Source: Orthonyx spaldingii
Lineage: Eukaryota; Chordata; Aves; Passeriformes; Orthonychidae
Reading direction: 5' to 3'
DNA length: 64,000 bases
Assembly (NCBI GenBank): GCA_013397795.1
Contig: VZTJ01005217.1
Location: 62,001 to 126,000, forward strand
Part shown: one piece after another, positions 49,690 to 60,090 of the stretch
How positions within the stretch are numbered: position 1 is the stretch's first letter
Layout of the letters: the number at the start of each line of letters is the position of its first letter
Translations under genes and position numbers: made by a program
The notes under the pieces: model-generated
Told to the model about the DNA's origin: nothing
The model's input: the letters and a program-made list of their open reading frames with translations, nothing else
Databases searched by the model: none

Positions 49690-49889
49690 ATGAAAATACT
49701 TTTGCTGTGGATGTGGTCAAAGAGTGAAGCAGATTGCCCACAGGGGTTGTGAAATCTCCTTCCTTGGAACTATTCAGAACCCCATTGGGCACAGTCTGAG
49801 CAACCTGCTCTCCCTGGCCATGTTTTGAGCAGGGGATTTCAATCAGACTATCTCCAGAGGTTCCTTCCAGCCCCTGCCATTCTGGGATC
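49690..49889 (+). mobile_element. CR1 LINE 3'-region fragment
   Basis: Plus-orientation landmarks in order: TATGAAAATACTTTTGCTGT, GATGTGGTCAAAGAGTG, GCAGATTGCCCACAGGGGTT, GTGAAATCTCCTTCCTTGGA, TGAGCAACCTGCTCTCCCTG, TTTGAGCAGGGGATTTCAAT and ATCTCCAGAGGTTCCTTCCA, ending GCCATTCTGGGATC. This is a subfamily distinct from the plus-strand copy at 32.3 kb (it has the 'CTGCTCTAGCTGACCC' type of block). The octamer tail is reduced to one decayed unit. Confidence 0.88.
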
Positions 49890-50946
49890 AGAAACTCTCC
49901 CAGACCAGGAATGGCTGGTCTGCTCTGTGTGCTCTTACCAGTCTGATGCCCTGTGAATGAGGAAAGGTGGAGTGAGACAAACGCAGCATGCACAGACAAT
50001 CTGCAAAATTATATCTATTTGATCTTTCTGCTGAATACTCCTTTGTCAGTCCTTTATCACTGTTCAACCTTGGGTCCTACTTCCCAATATCTCAGTATGT
50101 CCCATCCTTTGCAATGGCACACGCCAAAGCCAAGTGAAGTTTCTATGTTGTTTCCTTCTGATTTTGGCAAACAGGGATTCAGTTCCTAAACTGTCTTTGT
50201 CCTCTGCTGGTGGGAAACCTGGATTATAAAGAGGAGACATTTTCCTCATTAATGACTGACTCTCATGCTGCTGCCTGGCTATTCTAAGACAGGATCTGAT
50301 GGAAACCGCTGTTCTGGGTCTCTCTAAAGGAAACAACCTGTGAAGAAGCCTCAGTTTTGAGGCAGTGGATGGCACTGCTTGGGATACACACATTAATCAC
50401 CCTCCAAAGTGATCTGTCTGCTGAAACTGCTGCTATGCTGTCACTCCGTGGAGCCCTCACTGAGTGTGTGTTTGCACACACACACTTCCCCGCCAGTCCA
50501 TCCTCTCTGACTGGCAGCTATTTTTGCAAAGCTGCCTTCTGTTTTGTCTCCTGCTTTCCTGCCTTTGCTCACACACGTCTCTCACTGATGCCATCCCTCC
50601 CTTTCATGGGCAGAGAGCTCTTCTCCCACTTAGAGCTGCTTTGATTTTCATCCCACTCCACCATCTCCACCATCATGGGCAGTGCCTTGAGAACTCTTTG
50701 CCTTTTCATTTTGAAGGACAGACTTCCAGTTTATTATTGCCAGACTATTTCTTTTAATACATAACCATGTGCCAAATGTCTTTTTTTTTTTTTTTTTTCC
50801 CAACAGAAACTTCTTTTGCTGCAGTCTTTGTCTTACAGGCACCTGCAAGCTCTGTATTGATTTGTCTTGCCAGGTCTCCCCACTCAGTCTCCATGCTGTC
50901 AGGTCTCTGGCTCTGTTTACTTCCTGAAGCTTTTCTCTCCCCACAG

Positions 50947-51021
50947 AAAGGTGCAGGCAGATATACCTGTGAGGCCTCTATTGTCAGCAAAAATGGACTT
51001 CCAGTGTGGCCAGAAGTATAA
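50947..51021 (+). CDS. Hypothetical exon fragment with Ig-like cysteine motif
   Basis: A pyrimidine-rich acceptor (CTTTTCTCTCCCCACAG) ends at 50946. The following frame reads 24 codons to a TAA at 51019-51021 and contains AGRYTCEAS. This matches the '[DE]-[SA]-G-x-Y-x-C-x-A' F-strand signature of I-set immunoglobulin domains, except that the acidic residue is replaced by glycine. The residues after the cysteine do not form an evident G strand. It could be a terminal exon, an exon decayed into a pseudogene, or chance. I cannot name a gene. Confidence 0.15.
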   Translation, partial: KGAGRYTCEASIVSKNGLPVWPEV

Positions 51022-52775
51022 ATAGCTTTCTTGTGATCTCATACAAAAAACCATTTAAACAAAGCCATTTTATCTGTCTGCACCCACAAAAAGTGAAAAA
51101 ACCACTCTACTAGTGTGTTTTCTATAGCTTTATAAATAGACTGTTTCTTTCCTTTCCCTGCCTGCTCAAGGCAGCTGAGAATGAATACCATCCAGGGATA
51201 TTTAGTGCCCTTCACCCCCTCAGTAGACATGGCATTAAAAAGAAAACAAAAAAGAAAAAGGGTTTGATGTAAAATGACCATTTGCTTCAAAAGACCACTG
51301 ACTGAATAATAGATCAAGCTTCACTTTGGTGCGGTGTTTTTAATAAAGGATGTGCCTTTGCCCACGTTCCTGCTCAGCATTAACTTGAGAGACCGGAATG
51401 TTTGAGTATTCTCTCTAATTTAATAATCAGTGGTTAATTCTCCTCTGGCCTCTTCTGATCCTTTTGCTAACATGTACTGGCCACTCAGACTACGAAGCTG
51501 AGATTTAAATTGAGCTCAAGCCTCCAAAGCTTTGATCAGCAGACTAGCTTGGGTTTCTTTGGCAGAAACTAAAAAGTGTTGGCATTCAAATTCCCAGCTA
51601 GAGCAAAACCAGAAGGTGCTCCTGCAATCCGTGCAGTGACACTGGCTTTTTCTGGTGACACAGCTGAACTCTGTGTTAGGGGAAGGACTGACTCAGCCAC
51701 GCTGAAATTTTAACTCCTAGCCTGTTTCATACTTTCCAGGGAGTTTGCCAGTGGTTTAAAATAGAGAATTTGAGGTTGTGCATGTTGGGTCCCAGTCCCA
51801 TGTCATCACAGGCGAAGTGGGACTTGTCCCCAGTCCCCCTTGCACTGCAGAAGTGCTGCTGCTCCTGTCAGTGCACACAGTGCCACTTCAGCTTTTTCTC
51901 CCAGTTCCTGTCCCATGGAAAATTCCTTCTTTCACCCTCCATATGAGATTTTGTGAAATTCTCATGCCCCCATCACATCGTGAACTCTTCTACTGCCTGA
52001 GTTGTGCTGCTCCAGCTCATCTCCCAGCTGAGCTGGATCAATGGCAATTGACCTTCTCAGGCTGAGGACTGACACTGGTGGTTGCTCTAAACTGAAACTG
52101 TACTTCCATGAGCTACTTTCGTGTTAAACTTCATGTTGGCTTTGTTGAAAGGGAAAAACAAGATCATCTGTAACCCATCTTGTGCTGATTTGCTGTGTGT
52201 TAGCCTTGACTTTATCAGTATTACCACAAAAACATTGGGGACATTTGTTTGAACCTCTGTGAGAAGGCAAGGGATAATTCCAGATTTCCATCTGGTTAAT
52301 TAAAGTCATTCCCTGCTCTTCTCATTAAAAAAAGCCCCAAACACCAAAACCAACATTTATATTTTTGTAATTTCCTGATGGAAATCTTCTGTACATGGTG
52401 AGACCCATATCTTTAGAACCTAAGGTCAGATTTATTTCAGCTAGCTGTTGCTCTCTATGGAAACTTCACTGTTAACATGAAGGACAATAAATTCAGGTCA
52501 TCACTATCAGCATAAATTGTTAAACCCCTATTGCTTTCACCCAAATTCAAATTGCCTGCTGATAATTTGAGCAGTAAACTGGCTTTGATAAATTCCTTTC
52601 CCAACATTATTTCATCATCATAATTATTTGCTGTTCTGCTTTGAATCTGCAAATTATCTCATACAGTTATATTTACATATGCAATAAAACTGGGCACATG
52701 ATTTATTGTCTTGTCAACAGTAAAATAAATAAAACAGTTTGTGAGAGATTATCCCTGACTTTTGGGCAGAGCTGT

Positions 52776-52792
52776 AATAAATAAATAAATAC
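52776..52792. repeat. (AAAT)n microsatellite
   Basis: About four AATA/AAAT units; short. Confidence 0.8.
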
Positions 52793-54164
52793 CTAGATGA
52801 TAGATTTTTAGAAGGGATAGGTATGAAACAAGTTTGAGGTGCAAAACTTTAGCAAATACACAGCTGTGGGAGTCTTGTCTGAAGGCTGACTCCAAGGCCC
52901 TATTCAGATTAGAGATGGAATTCCAATAGGTTTTTCATTTTGAAGCATGTGCTGATAAAATATTCCTCTGCAAAAGGAACACAGCCTTCGAGTTGGAGCA
53001 TTTGTAGCTTAGTCAATAAACCTGTCTAAAAGACACAGTGGGTGAAGGTGCATCAATCACGTTTTATGATGATGACAGCAACGTGGCAAAGAAGTAATGT
53101 ACCAAATAAGTGTTGAAATTGATGGCTGTAGCTTTTAGGTTATAAAGAATAAAGGCTTGGGAGATGTATTTTTTAGTATTGTTGGTAAATTACTGGGGTA
53201 TTTTGATTACAAATATTATAAAATTAGATGTAGAATTACTGGCATGCATTTTTATTTCCAAAAATGTGTAAAAAATGCTATTGAGAAGACCACCAGTCAC
53301 ATGCAGAATAGAAATTCACACAAGGGCATATTTCAGCAAAGTTGTCTTAGAGCCTGCTCTTGTGGTTTCTACAATTTTTAAATTAATTTTCTCCATTTAC
53401 TGATAACCCCAACTTTTAATTAAAAACATTTTTAATGAAATCAGTTAAGTATCTGAGGGTCTCATCTGAAATTACCTAGGTAAAAATTAACAAGTTTTAC
53501 TTGCTTTTCATTTTGAAGCTGCCCCCTGAACCTCCACAGCACCTTCAAGATTCGGTGACAAACCAGCACACTCTATTTACTGAGCAATAAATAATGCATG
53601 AGCAGTCAGCGCCCTGGCAGAAGTTGAGAAAGGCTGTTGCAGAAATGTAACTGTAAAAAAAAAGTAAATGAAAATATGATGGTGGAAGTGATTTGTGAAA
53701 AGGAAATGGGTCAACAATGTCAAATTACCAATTTCTTCTGAATGACTCACCCATCCATAGTACTTATAGTAGTGTGCAGTCAGCAAGAAGGAATTGGGAC
53801 AATAACTGTGGATTTCCTTCCTTTTTCCCTCACATCGGCCTAAAATTCAAACAATCCCAAGTACTGCTAGGACAGGGTGTATCTCAATACCTCTCCTAAA
53901 TGTGTCCATCCTCTCTTCAGTCCCCCAAAATCTAGTGGCAGCTCTTCAGATTAGCAACACCTTTTCTGTTACTTCACATTCTTGGTTTTCCCTACCTGAG
54001 CAGGGCCAGGTTTGATCCCTGCAGTGGTGAATGCCTCATGTGAGGAATTGTGGTCACCTTGCAAAGCTCTATGAAACAGGCAGTGCCTCTCCGTGCTGGA
54101 TTGGAGTTCTGGGTGTGATAACCCTGTGGCCAGAATGTGTCTGAAGATGTCATCCCATATCAGG

Positions 54165-54305
54165 TAGGTTGGAAAAGATCCCTTAGGTTGGAAAAGATCA
54201 TGGAGTCCAACCTTTGACTGATCACCAGCTTGCCAACCAGAGAACAGCACTGAGTGCCACATCCAGCCTTTCCTTAAACACCTCCAGGGATGGGGACCTT
54301 TGGCC
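54165..54305 (-). mobile_element. CR1 LINE 3'-end fragment
   Basis: GTTGGAAAAGATCATGGAGT, CCAACCTTTGACTGATCACC, GTGCCACATCCAGCCTTTCC and TTAAACACCTCCAGGGATGG are the reverse complement of the CR1 subfamily whose 3' end reads 'GTTTAAAAAAGGCTGGATGTGGCACT...'. A 19-bp direct duplication (AGGTTGGAAAAGATC twice, at 54165 and 54184) sits at its left edge. The octamer tail is missing. Confidence 0.85.
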
Positions 54306-56101
54306 ATGGACCAAAGGAGGTGGTAAAATCATGATGGAAAAAATCCTCCTCTAGATGTTGTCTCAGACTCTTTAGATGACCCACTCTGGGTAACCAACAG
54401 CCTGTAGTTATACCCAGGCGCAATCAAATCTCACCTCACCTTTAGGACTGGCAGGAACTTGGTCTCTGCATAGAGGAAAAGCACCTGTGGAGTCCTACCT
54501 GGAGTAGGAAGACCAGACAAAATCTATAACTTATTAGTGCCCCTGAAGGCATCTGCTACAGCCCATACACTTGTTTCAGCCCAGAGCTGCCCTGTGGCCC
54601 AGTGGCTGAAGGGATGAGGAGATCTGGCTGGTGACACGTTGTGCTCTGCTGTCTCAGTGTGCCTTTGGAGTTGCTCAGCTCCCCTTGAGCCTTCTGTTGA
54701 GTACAAACATCCCTGTCTCCCCCAAACCTGTGGGGTGTTGCACATGGGGAGCTTGGCAGGCCCTGAAGGCCTCTGCCTTTCAGTGTGAACGAATGATTCT
54801 CAGGTACTTGAAATATGTGTGGGTATGAGATTTTTCTCTGTGCTTGTTCTTCTGCTGAGGGACCTTTGATCTTTGAGGCTCGGAAGCCTTACTCTAATAA
54901 GCCAAGGTTTGTTTGTTTTGCTGAAGAAACATCAAAGAAGGTAAAGACCTCTTGAGTTGTATAAGAAATAACTAGATATGATCCTAACCTAGTATATATG
55001 CACTGGCTGATGAGTTTGTCTGGAAGGAATCAACACAGACTCATCACACTTAGAGAAGTGAACCAAAGCAGGGCAGAACTATTGAAAGCAGCAAACCCCA
55101 AGCTGTGTATCAGGTGAATTAATTCAAGGGGAGCTGCAGCCAGAAACTCAGCATGGCTTTTAAAAGTTTATCTTTGTGTGCAGGTGGCTGCACTATAATG
55201 TCTTCTTCCAACATGCAATACTTAAAGAATTACTATAGATTTCTTGTAAATCAGCACTGATAACAACCATTGAAGTACTCTTTGCCAGCCTTCTTGCACA
55301 GTGCTGAAAGTAATCAACTCTGTGTAAAGGTAATGTGCGTGGAATGCAACGTTCCCCTGGGGAATCATTTGTCTTGCCATATTGCCTTGCCCATACCCTT
55401 CAGGTGTACTTCCTTAGCTGTGATTGCTTTGCAAATAAGGATATTTGCTTTCACGTAGCTGCTTAAATGCTGCTGTGAGTGTGTGCCTGAGGTGGTGGTT
55501 CATTCAGTTCTAGTCTGAAAGAGTGATGCAGCACCAAGTGAGCTATTGGAATAAGTCCTTCTGGCCCTCACCTGCATTGGCACATATGGAAAAGGGTTAG
55601 AGAATATGAACTGTTTGCTCTTTTAGCTTGTACATGAGGTGACTGAGGATATCTGCTTTAGTTTAGAAATGCCTTTGCCGTTGGGCAGAGCTATTTGCAC
55701 CCAGATTTGCTTTTGGGGCACTTCTGGAAGGTATCCTTGAGAGTCATGTACCTTCCCACAGATATGCAGACACCTTTCCAGACACAAGAATGGGCAGAAT
55801 GGGCAGCAGTGAACTGCACTGAGTATGTGGTAAAAGCTTTTGCTTGCTGAGCGAGTTGTTAATATTCTGTGGTCTTTGTTTGAATGGCAGCACCTTGCAG
55901 TCATCACCGGAGTTGAGCCTTGCTGAGTTCTGCAAGGAACAAAAGTGGAGTGATTATTTCCAATTACAGCTGAGGAAGCTGAGACCCCTGTCAGATCCAG
56001 GTAATTTCTGTGAGGTTGTGCAGCCCACACACAGCTGAACTGAGTTGAACTAGATTTTCCATCAGTGCCTGGTTCTCTTGATACAAATGAAGGTCTCTCA
56101 C

Positions 56102-56205
56102 CATCCTTGTCAGGAATCTTTCTAATGCACGGAGCAGAGCTACCATACTGAAGACTCTTTCTCCTGGACTACACATATCTTTTTCCAGGTGTGCATGGTC
56201 TTTTT
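56102..56205 (-). CDS. Hypothetical helix-rich exon (minus strand)
   Basis: Within a 136-codon minus-strand frame (55991-56401), a possible acceptor (GTGCTCCATATTCCTACAG) and a good donor (GGATG|GTGAGAG) delimit about 104 nt. The reading frame contains ERVFSMVALLRALERFLTRM, followed downstream in the open frame by VRDLHLYQENQALMENLVQL. The pattern of leucines and charged residues suggests an amphipathic helix or coiled coil. I recognise no family, the acceptor is only fair, and the frame could be chance. Confidence 0.15.
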
Positions 56206-59200
56206 CTGTAGGAATATGGAGCACAGCTTCTGTCTGCCACCTCTGTTCCCTGCTCTCCCTGCTTGTGGATGGCTGAGACTTGGGCAGAGACAGGCCAGTT
56301 CCTGGCTCCTCTTTCTCAGTGTGGCCATCAGTGATGCTCAGTGAATGAACAACAGGAAAACTTGGAGTCTGGTGGTGACTCCCAGAAACAATGGGAGTCA
56401 TTGGACACGTTTTCTGTCTGGTTTCTGAAGGGATGGAACCTGAGGTTGTTCCTTATACGGGGCTTGTGCCCAGATTGCAGAACATCCCAGAGCTACTCCC
56501 CTGCCCAAACCTTTTTAAGTGTTCTGGGGCTGAATTATGTGGAGTAGCATGTCCTGATAACTGTTTCACTTAGCAAAACTGCAGCCTGTGACTAACAACC
56601 TTGGTCATAAAGGCAGGAGAAGATCTCAGTCCCCGCACTAAAGCAATGTTATGAGGGCTGAGTATTGGCAATTATGTCCTGGAATCTTGCTGTACATCCT
56701 GTGTTTACCAGAACCCTTTATAAATATTGCTCACCTACCTTTTGTCAATGCATGTATTGTGCTCTAAAAGCACTGAGTGCATTGAATAAGTTCAGAGGAG
56801 GTTGGCTCACATTTCAAGGTAAAGAAGTATGGGTTTTGCTCTTTAGAGTTAAACCCTCCAGGGATCTGAAAACTCTTCCCTTGGGTTTACAGAACTTTTT
56901 CTTTCTATATCCTCAGCATCCATGCTGCACATACAATATTCAGAGACCTCTCTGCAAGGATGCCCAGCTCTGGCAGCATATTTGGGCATTCCCTTTCTCT
57001 TGGGAACTTCTACTTTGCACGAAGAAATTAAATGGACCCGGAAATGTAAAATGAGAGCTGTGGAAATGGACAACATGAGCCAGTAACAGTTTTGTATTTT
57101 TTATACTTTCATATTTCTATTCATATGTATTTATATATTCACATATATATATGAAAATATATTTTCATTAAAATCCAGGAAATGCATTCATTCCCAAAAG
57201 CTATTCAATGCTGCCTGTCCGAAGCTGGAAAGGCACCCCTATGATAATTTAGTAGGGATGAGATAGCTGTCTCCCAAATGCCAAAGAAAAGGACATTATA
57301 AACTGGAAATGTTTGGTTCTTAGTAGTAGACACAACTTTCCAGGACTGCTGCTTTGGACACGGTTACAGATTTTCAGTGAAATTTTCTTTCTCCACAACA
57401 GGGGAACTCCACTTGGGTTTTTACCTGGTGTGGGGCTGTACCAGAGCAGGGTTGCACACAGACACTGAGAGGTCAGGGCAGTGTGAGGAGGGAGTTTCAA
57501 CATGGAAATTTGGGCCTCTTGTCACCTGAGTAGCAGAAACTCTCCACCAAACCCAAATATCACCGCAGGCTATTGCTAGAAGTTCCAGCCACTGGCAAAC
57601 TCACCAAAGCAGTGCTGAGGTGGTGTGGCCTGTGTGTACACCCTATGTATCAGTTGTGTATCTCCTCAGTTATATTAAAGATTGATTGAGCTGCACCAGC
57701 CTATCTTAGCAGTCATCTGACTCGGTGCACTCTAAAACCAATATAAGCCTGCAAACCTATTTAATCTTCCCATCTGGGAATGCATTTTGTTGAAGAGGGC
57801 AGCTCGATGTTCATTAAAATTAAAGACAGAAAATAATATTAGATAATGCAGTGCTTTTCCCCTGGCAGTGTAGGGCTGGCATCTTCTTGATGTTTCAGTT
57901 TGATCCTTTGTGTTGTTTTGAGGAGATGTAATCTGTTTTCACGTTGTTTGGGATATTTTCTCTCATTGCTCCCCATACTATTTGTGCATCTCCTTCACCC
58001 AGTTTGTATTTCCCCATTCAGATATTTTTGGGAGGACAGAATATCTAAATAGAAGAGTTTTACAGCTATTGGCCTCTCATTTAGCATTAACAATTGTCAG
58101 TAGAAAACACTGGACTTGCTGTAAGGCAAAGACAAAGAAAGGAGATGCAGCTGTCAAGGACAAGCATTTTTCTTGCATGATGAGCATCACTGTGACTGTT
58201 TGGGCCTAAAATAACAAAAATAATGCTAATTTTGTAAATGTTTGTTGGTTACAGCTACAGAGGTATGTTCCCAGTGCTGTGTGCATGAACTTGTTGGATC
58301 AGTAAGCACAGGACTTTTCAACCTAGCACAAGTCTGGCTTACCTCAAATTCTGGAACTGGGCTGATTTTCCTTGAAAAATAAGAACTGGGAATGAGTAGC
58401 AGTTTTTAAAATGCTGAATGTGGAAGAGAGCGCTCATAAAGCTGTAGCCCCAGGACTAGAGCAGTCACAGATTCAGAAAGGCAATATTTCAATATTAACA
58501 TGTATAGACTCTTTACAGAACATCAGGATTATGATAATGGACCAAATGTGTGCTGGCTGTTCAGCTGTCAGAGGTCACTGTTGTACCAGAAATGCTGCTG
58601 ATGTACAACATAAAAGAAAGAGTGCTCTGGTTTGTTGTTTTTTTTTTTTTTTTCTTTGTGGAGAATTGTTGCTAAGCAATTGGGAAAACAGTAAGGCAAA
58701 AGATATGAAAGCATAATTCACTTTGTAAACAATAAAGATCTTTACAATTTTGGAAGAAACTGCAGCAATAATACATAACATCAGAAAGGAGAAGCTCTAC
58801 AGAACATCAATAGAACATTATTCAGGTGCTTTTCTTTTTAGAACTGCCAGAAGATTGACAACTTGTTGCTGGTGTAAAATTGAGTTACCATCACTGACAT
58901 CAATCATTTCCCTACCATGGTTCACAGAACTTAAAACCACAACGAAGTTAGAGAGAAATGCATGCACAGTGCAGATATATTTCACCAGTTTAACTTTATC
59001 ACATCAAAACTCATGGCAAGTTTGCATGGGGAGAAATTTTCTTCACATTAATATGACTCTGTATAGTTCTTGCTTTACAGATGGTTTTGCATTGTGGTTT
59101 TTTTTTTTCAGGAGTGCCAATAAACATTTGTGTTGCAGTGGCTTTTGCCTATGAATTGGCACAGGAATCACTGACTTCTCAAGGAGAGCAGAAAATTTAC

Positions 59201-59828
59201 TAATCCTAGCAATAGCAATTTCTTGTTTATGGCTTTTCCAAAAGGTGTTGACTCCCTGGCTGCGCATTTCCAGCTCAGCACTTACCTGGGTGTTCTGCAG
59301 CATTATTCCCTGTATCAATCCTTGTCTGATTAAACTGATGCTGCCCTTTTGAAATCTGTGGAATTAAGTCATTTTACATTGCCCAAGGATACGTTCTAAT
59401 GTAGAAATTCTTCCTTTTCTGTCTGCTGGAGTTTTCATCTAGCTTGGAGGTGAGTTTGAAGGCTGCAATATACTTTTATCTTCTAAATCAGCTGCCAATA
59501 CATTACGAAAGGGTGACATTATCTGTTCTCCTGTTATCTTTATAAAAAAGATCCAATGTTGTCTTTGAAACTCCCACAACTGAGAGTCCACACACACTCA
59601 GTGCTCCCGGGTACTTTCTGAGAGAGTGCTCAACCAGCTTCATGTGTTTTGCACAGAGAGATGTGGGGAGAACATATCTGGGCATGTGAAACTTTGCACA
59701 GAAACTTTATTTCTGCTTATGTTTGCTGTATTTCACTATGAATTATTGTCCTTCAGCAAATTTAGGGAAGAAAACCCCAACATTCCTTTTTAAATGTGGA
59801 CTCTGGTATTCTCACCTGAGCCAGCCCA

Positions 59829-59849
59829 TGCTGCTGCTGCTGCTGCTGC
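59829..59849. repeat. (TGC)7 trinucleotide repeat
   Basis: Seven perfect TGC units, about 40 bp upstream of the (ATGGG)n array. Confidence 0.9.
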
Positions 59850-59890
59850 CTTTTCTTTTGCCCTGTTCCTCTGTTGGTTTGCTGCAGCAG

Positions 59891-60090
59891 ATGGGATGGG
59901 ATGGGATGGGATGGGATGGGATGGGATGGGATGGGATGGGANNNNNNNNNNNNNNNNNNNNNNNNNNNNNNNNNNNNNNNNNNNNNNNNNNNNNNNNNNN
60001 NNNNNNNNNNNNNNNNNNNNNNNNNNNNNNNNNNNNNNNNNNNNNNNNNNNNNNNNNNNNGGATGGGATGGGATGGGATGGGATGGGATG
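59891..60090. repeat. (ATGGG)n pentanucleotide array spanning an assembly gap
   Basis: Ten perfect ATGGG units run from 59891 to 59940 and the array is cut by N at 59942. On the far side the same unit resumes at 60061 and continues to about 60090 before CTGGGC. All resolved units are perfect. GGG every five bases gives strong G-quadruplex potential on the plus strand, which may explain why the array was not sequenced through. The true length is unknown. The frames that appear to run across it are artefacts of the repeat. Confidence 0.95.
59942..60060. other. Assembly gap (119 N)
   Basis: 119 unresolved bases inside the (ATGGG)n array. A pure array would require a gap length of 2 modulo 5 to join the two sides in register. 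119 is 4 modulo 5, so the gap size is probably an estimate or the hidden repeats are imperfect. Confidence 0.95.

Larger units (their letters stand above)
49890..54164. other. Unassigned non-coding sequence
   Basis: No gene is certain. A T18 tract followed by CCCAACAG (50781-50806) and a CTTTTCTCTCCCCACAG at about 50930-50946 look like splice acceptors; the latter leads into an exon-like segment listed separately. An (AAAT)n run lies at 52776-52792. Confidence 0.5.
54306..59890. other. Unassigned non-coding sequence
   Basis: No gene is certain. An exon-like minus-strand segment near 56.1 kb is listed separately. AT-rich (TA) sequence lies at 57120-57170, T16 at 58638-58653, and a (TGC)7 run at 59829-59849 just before the pentanucleotide array. 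Confidence 0.5.
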
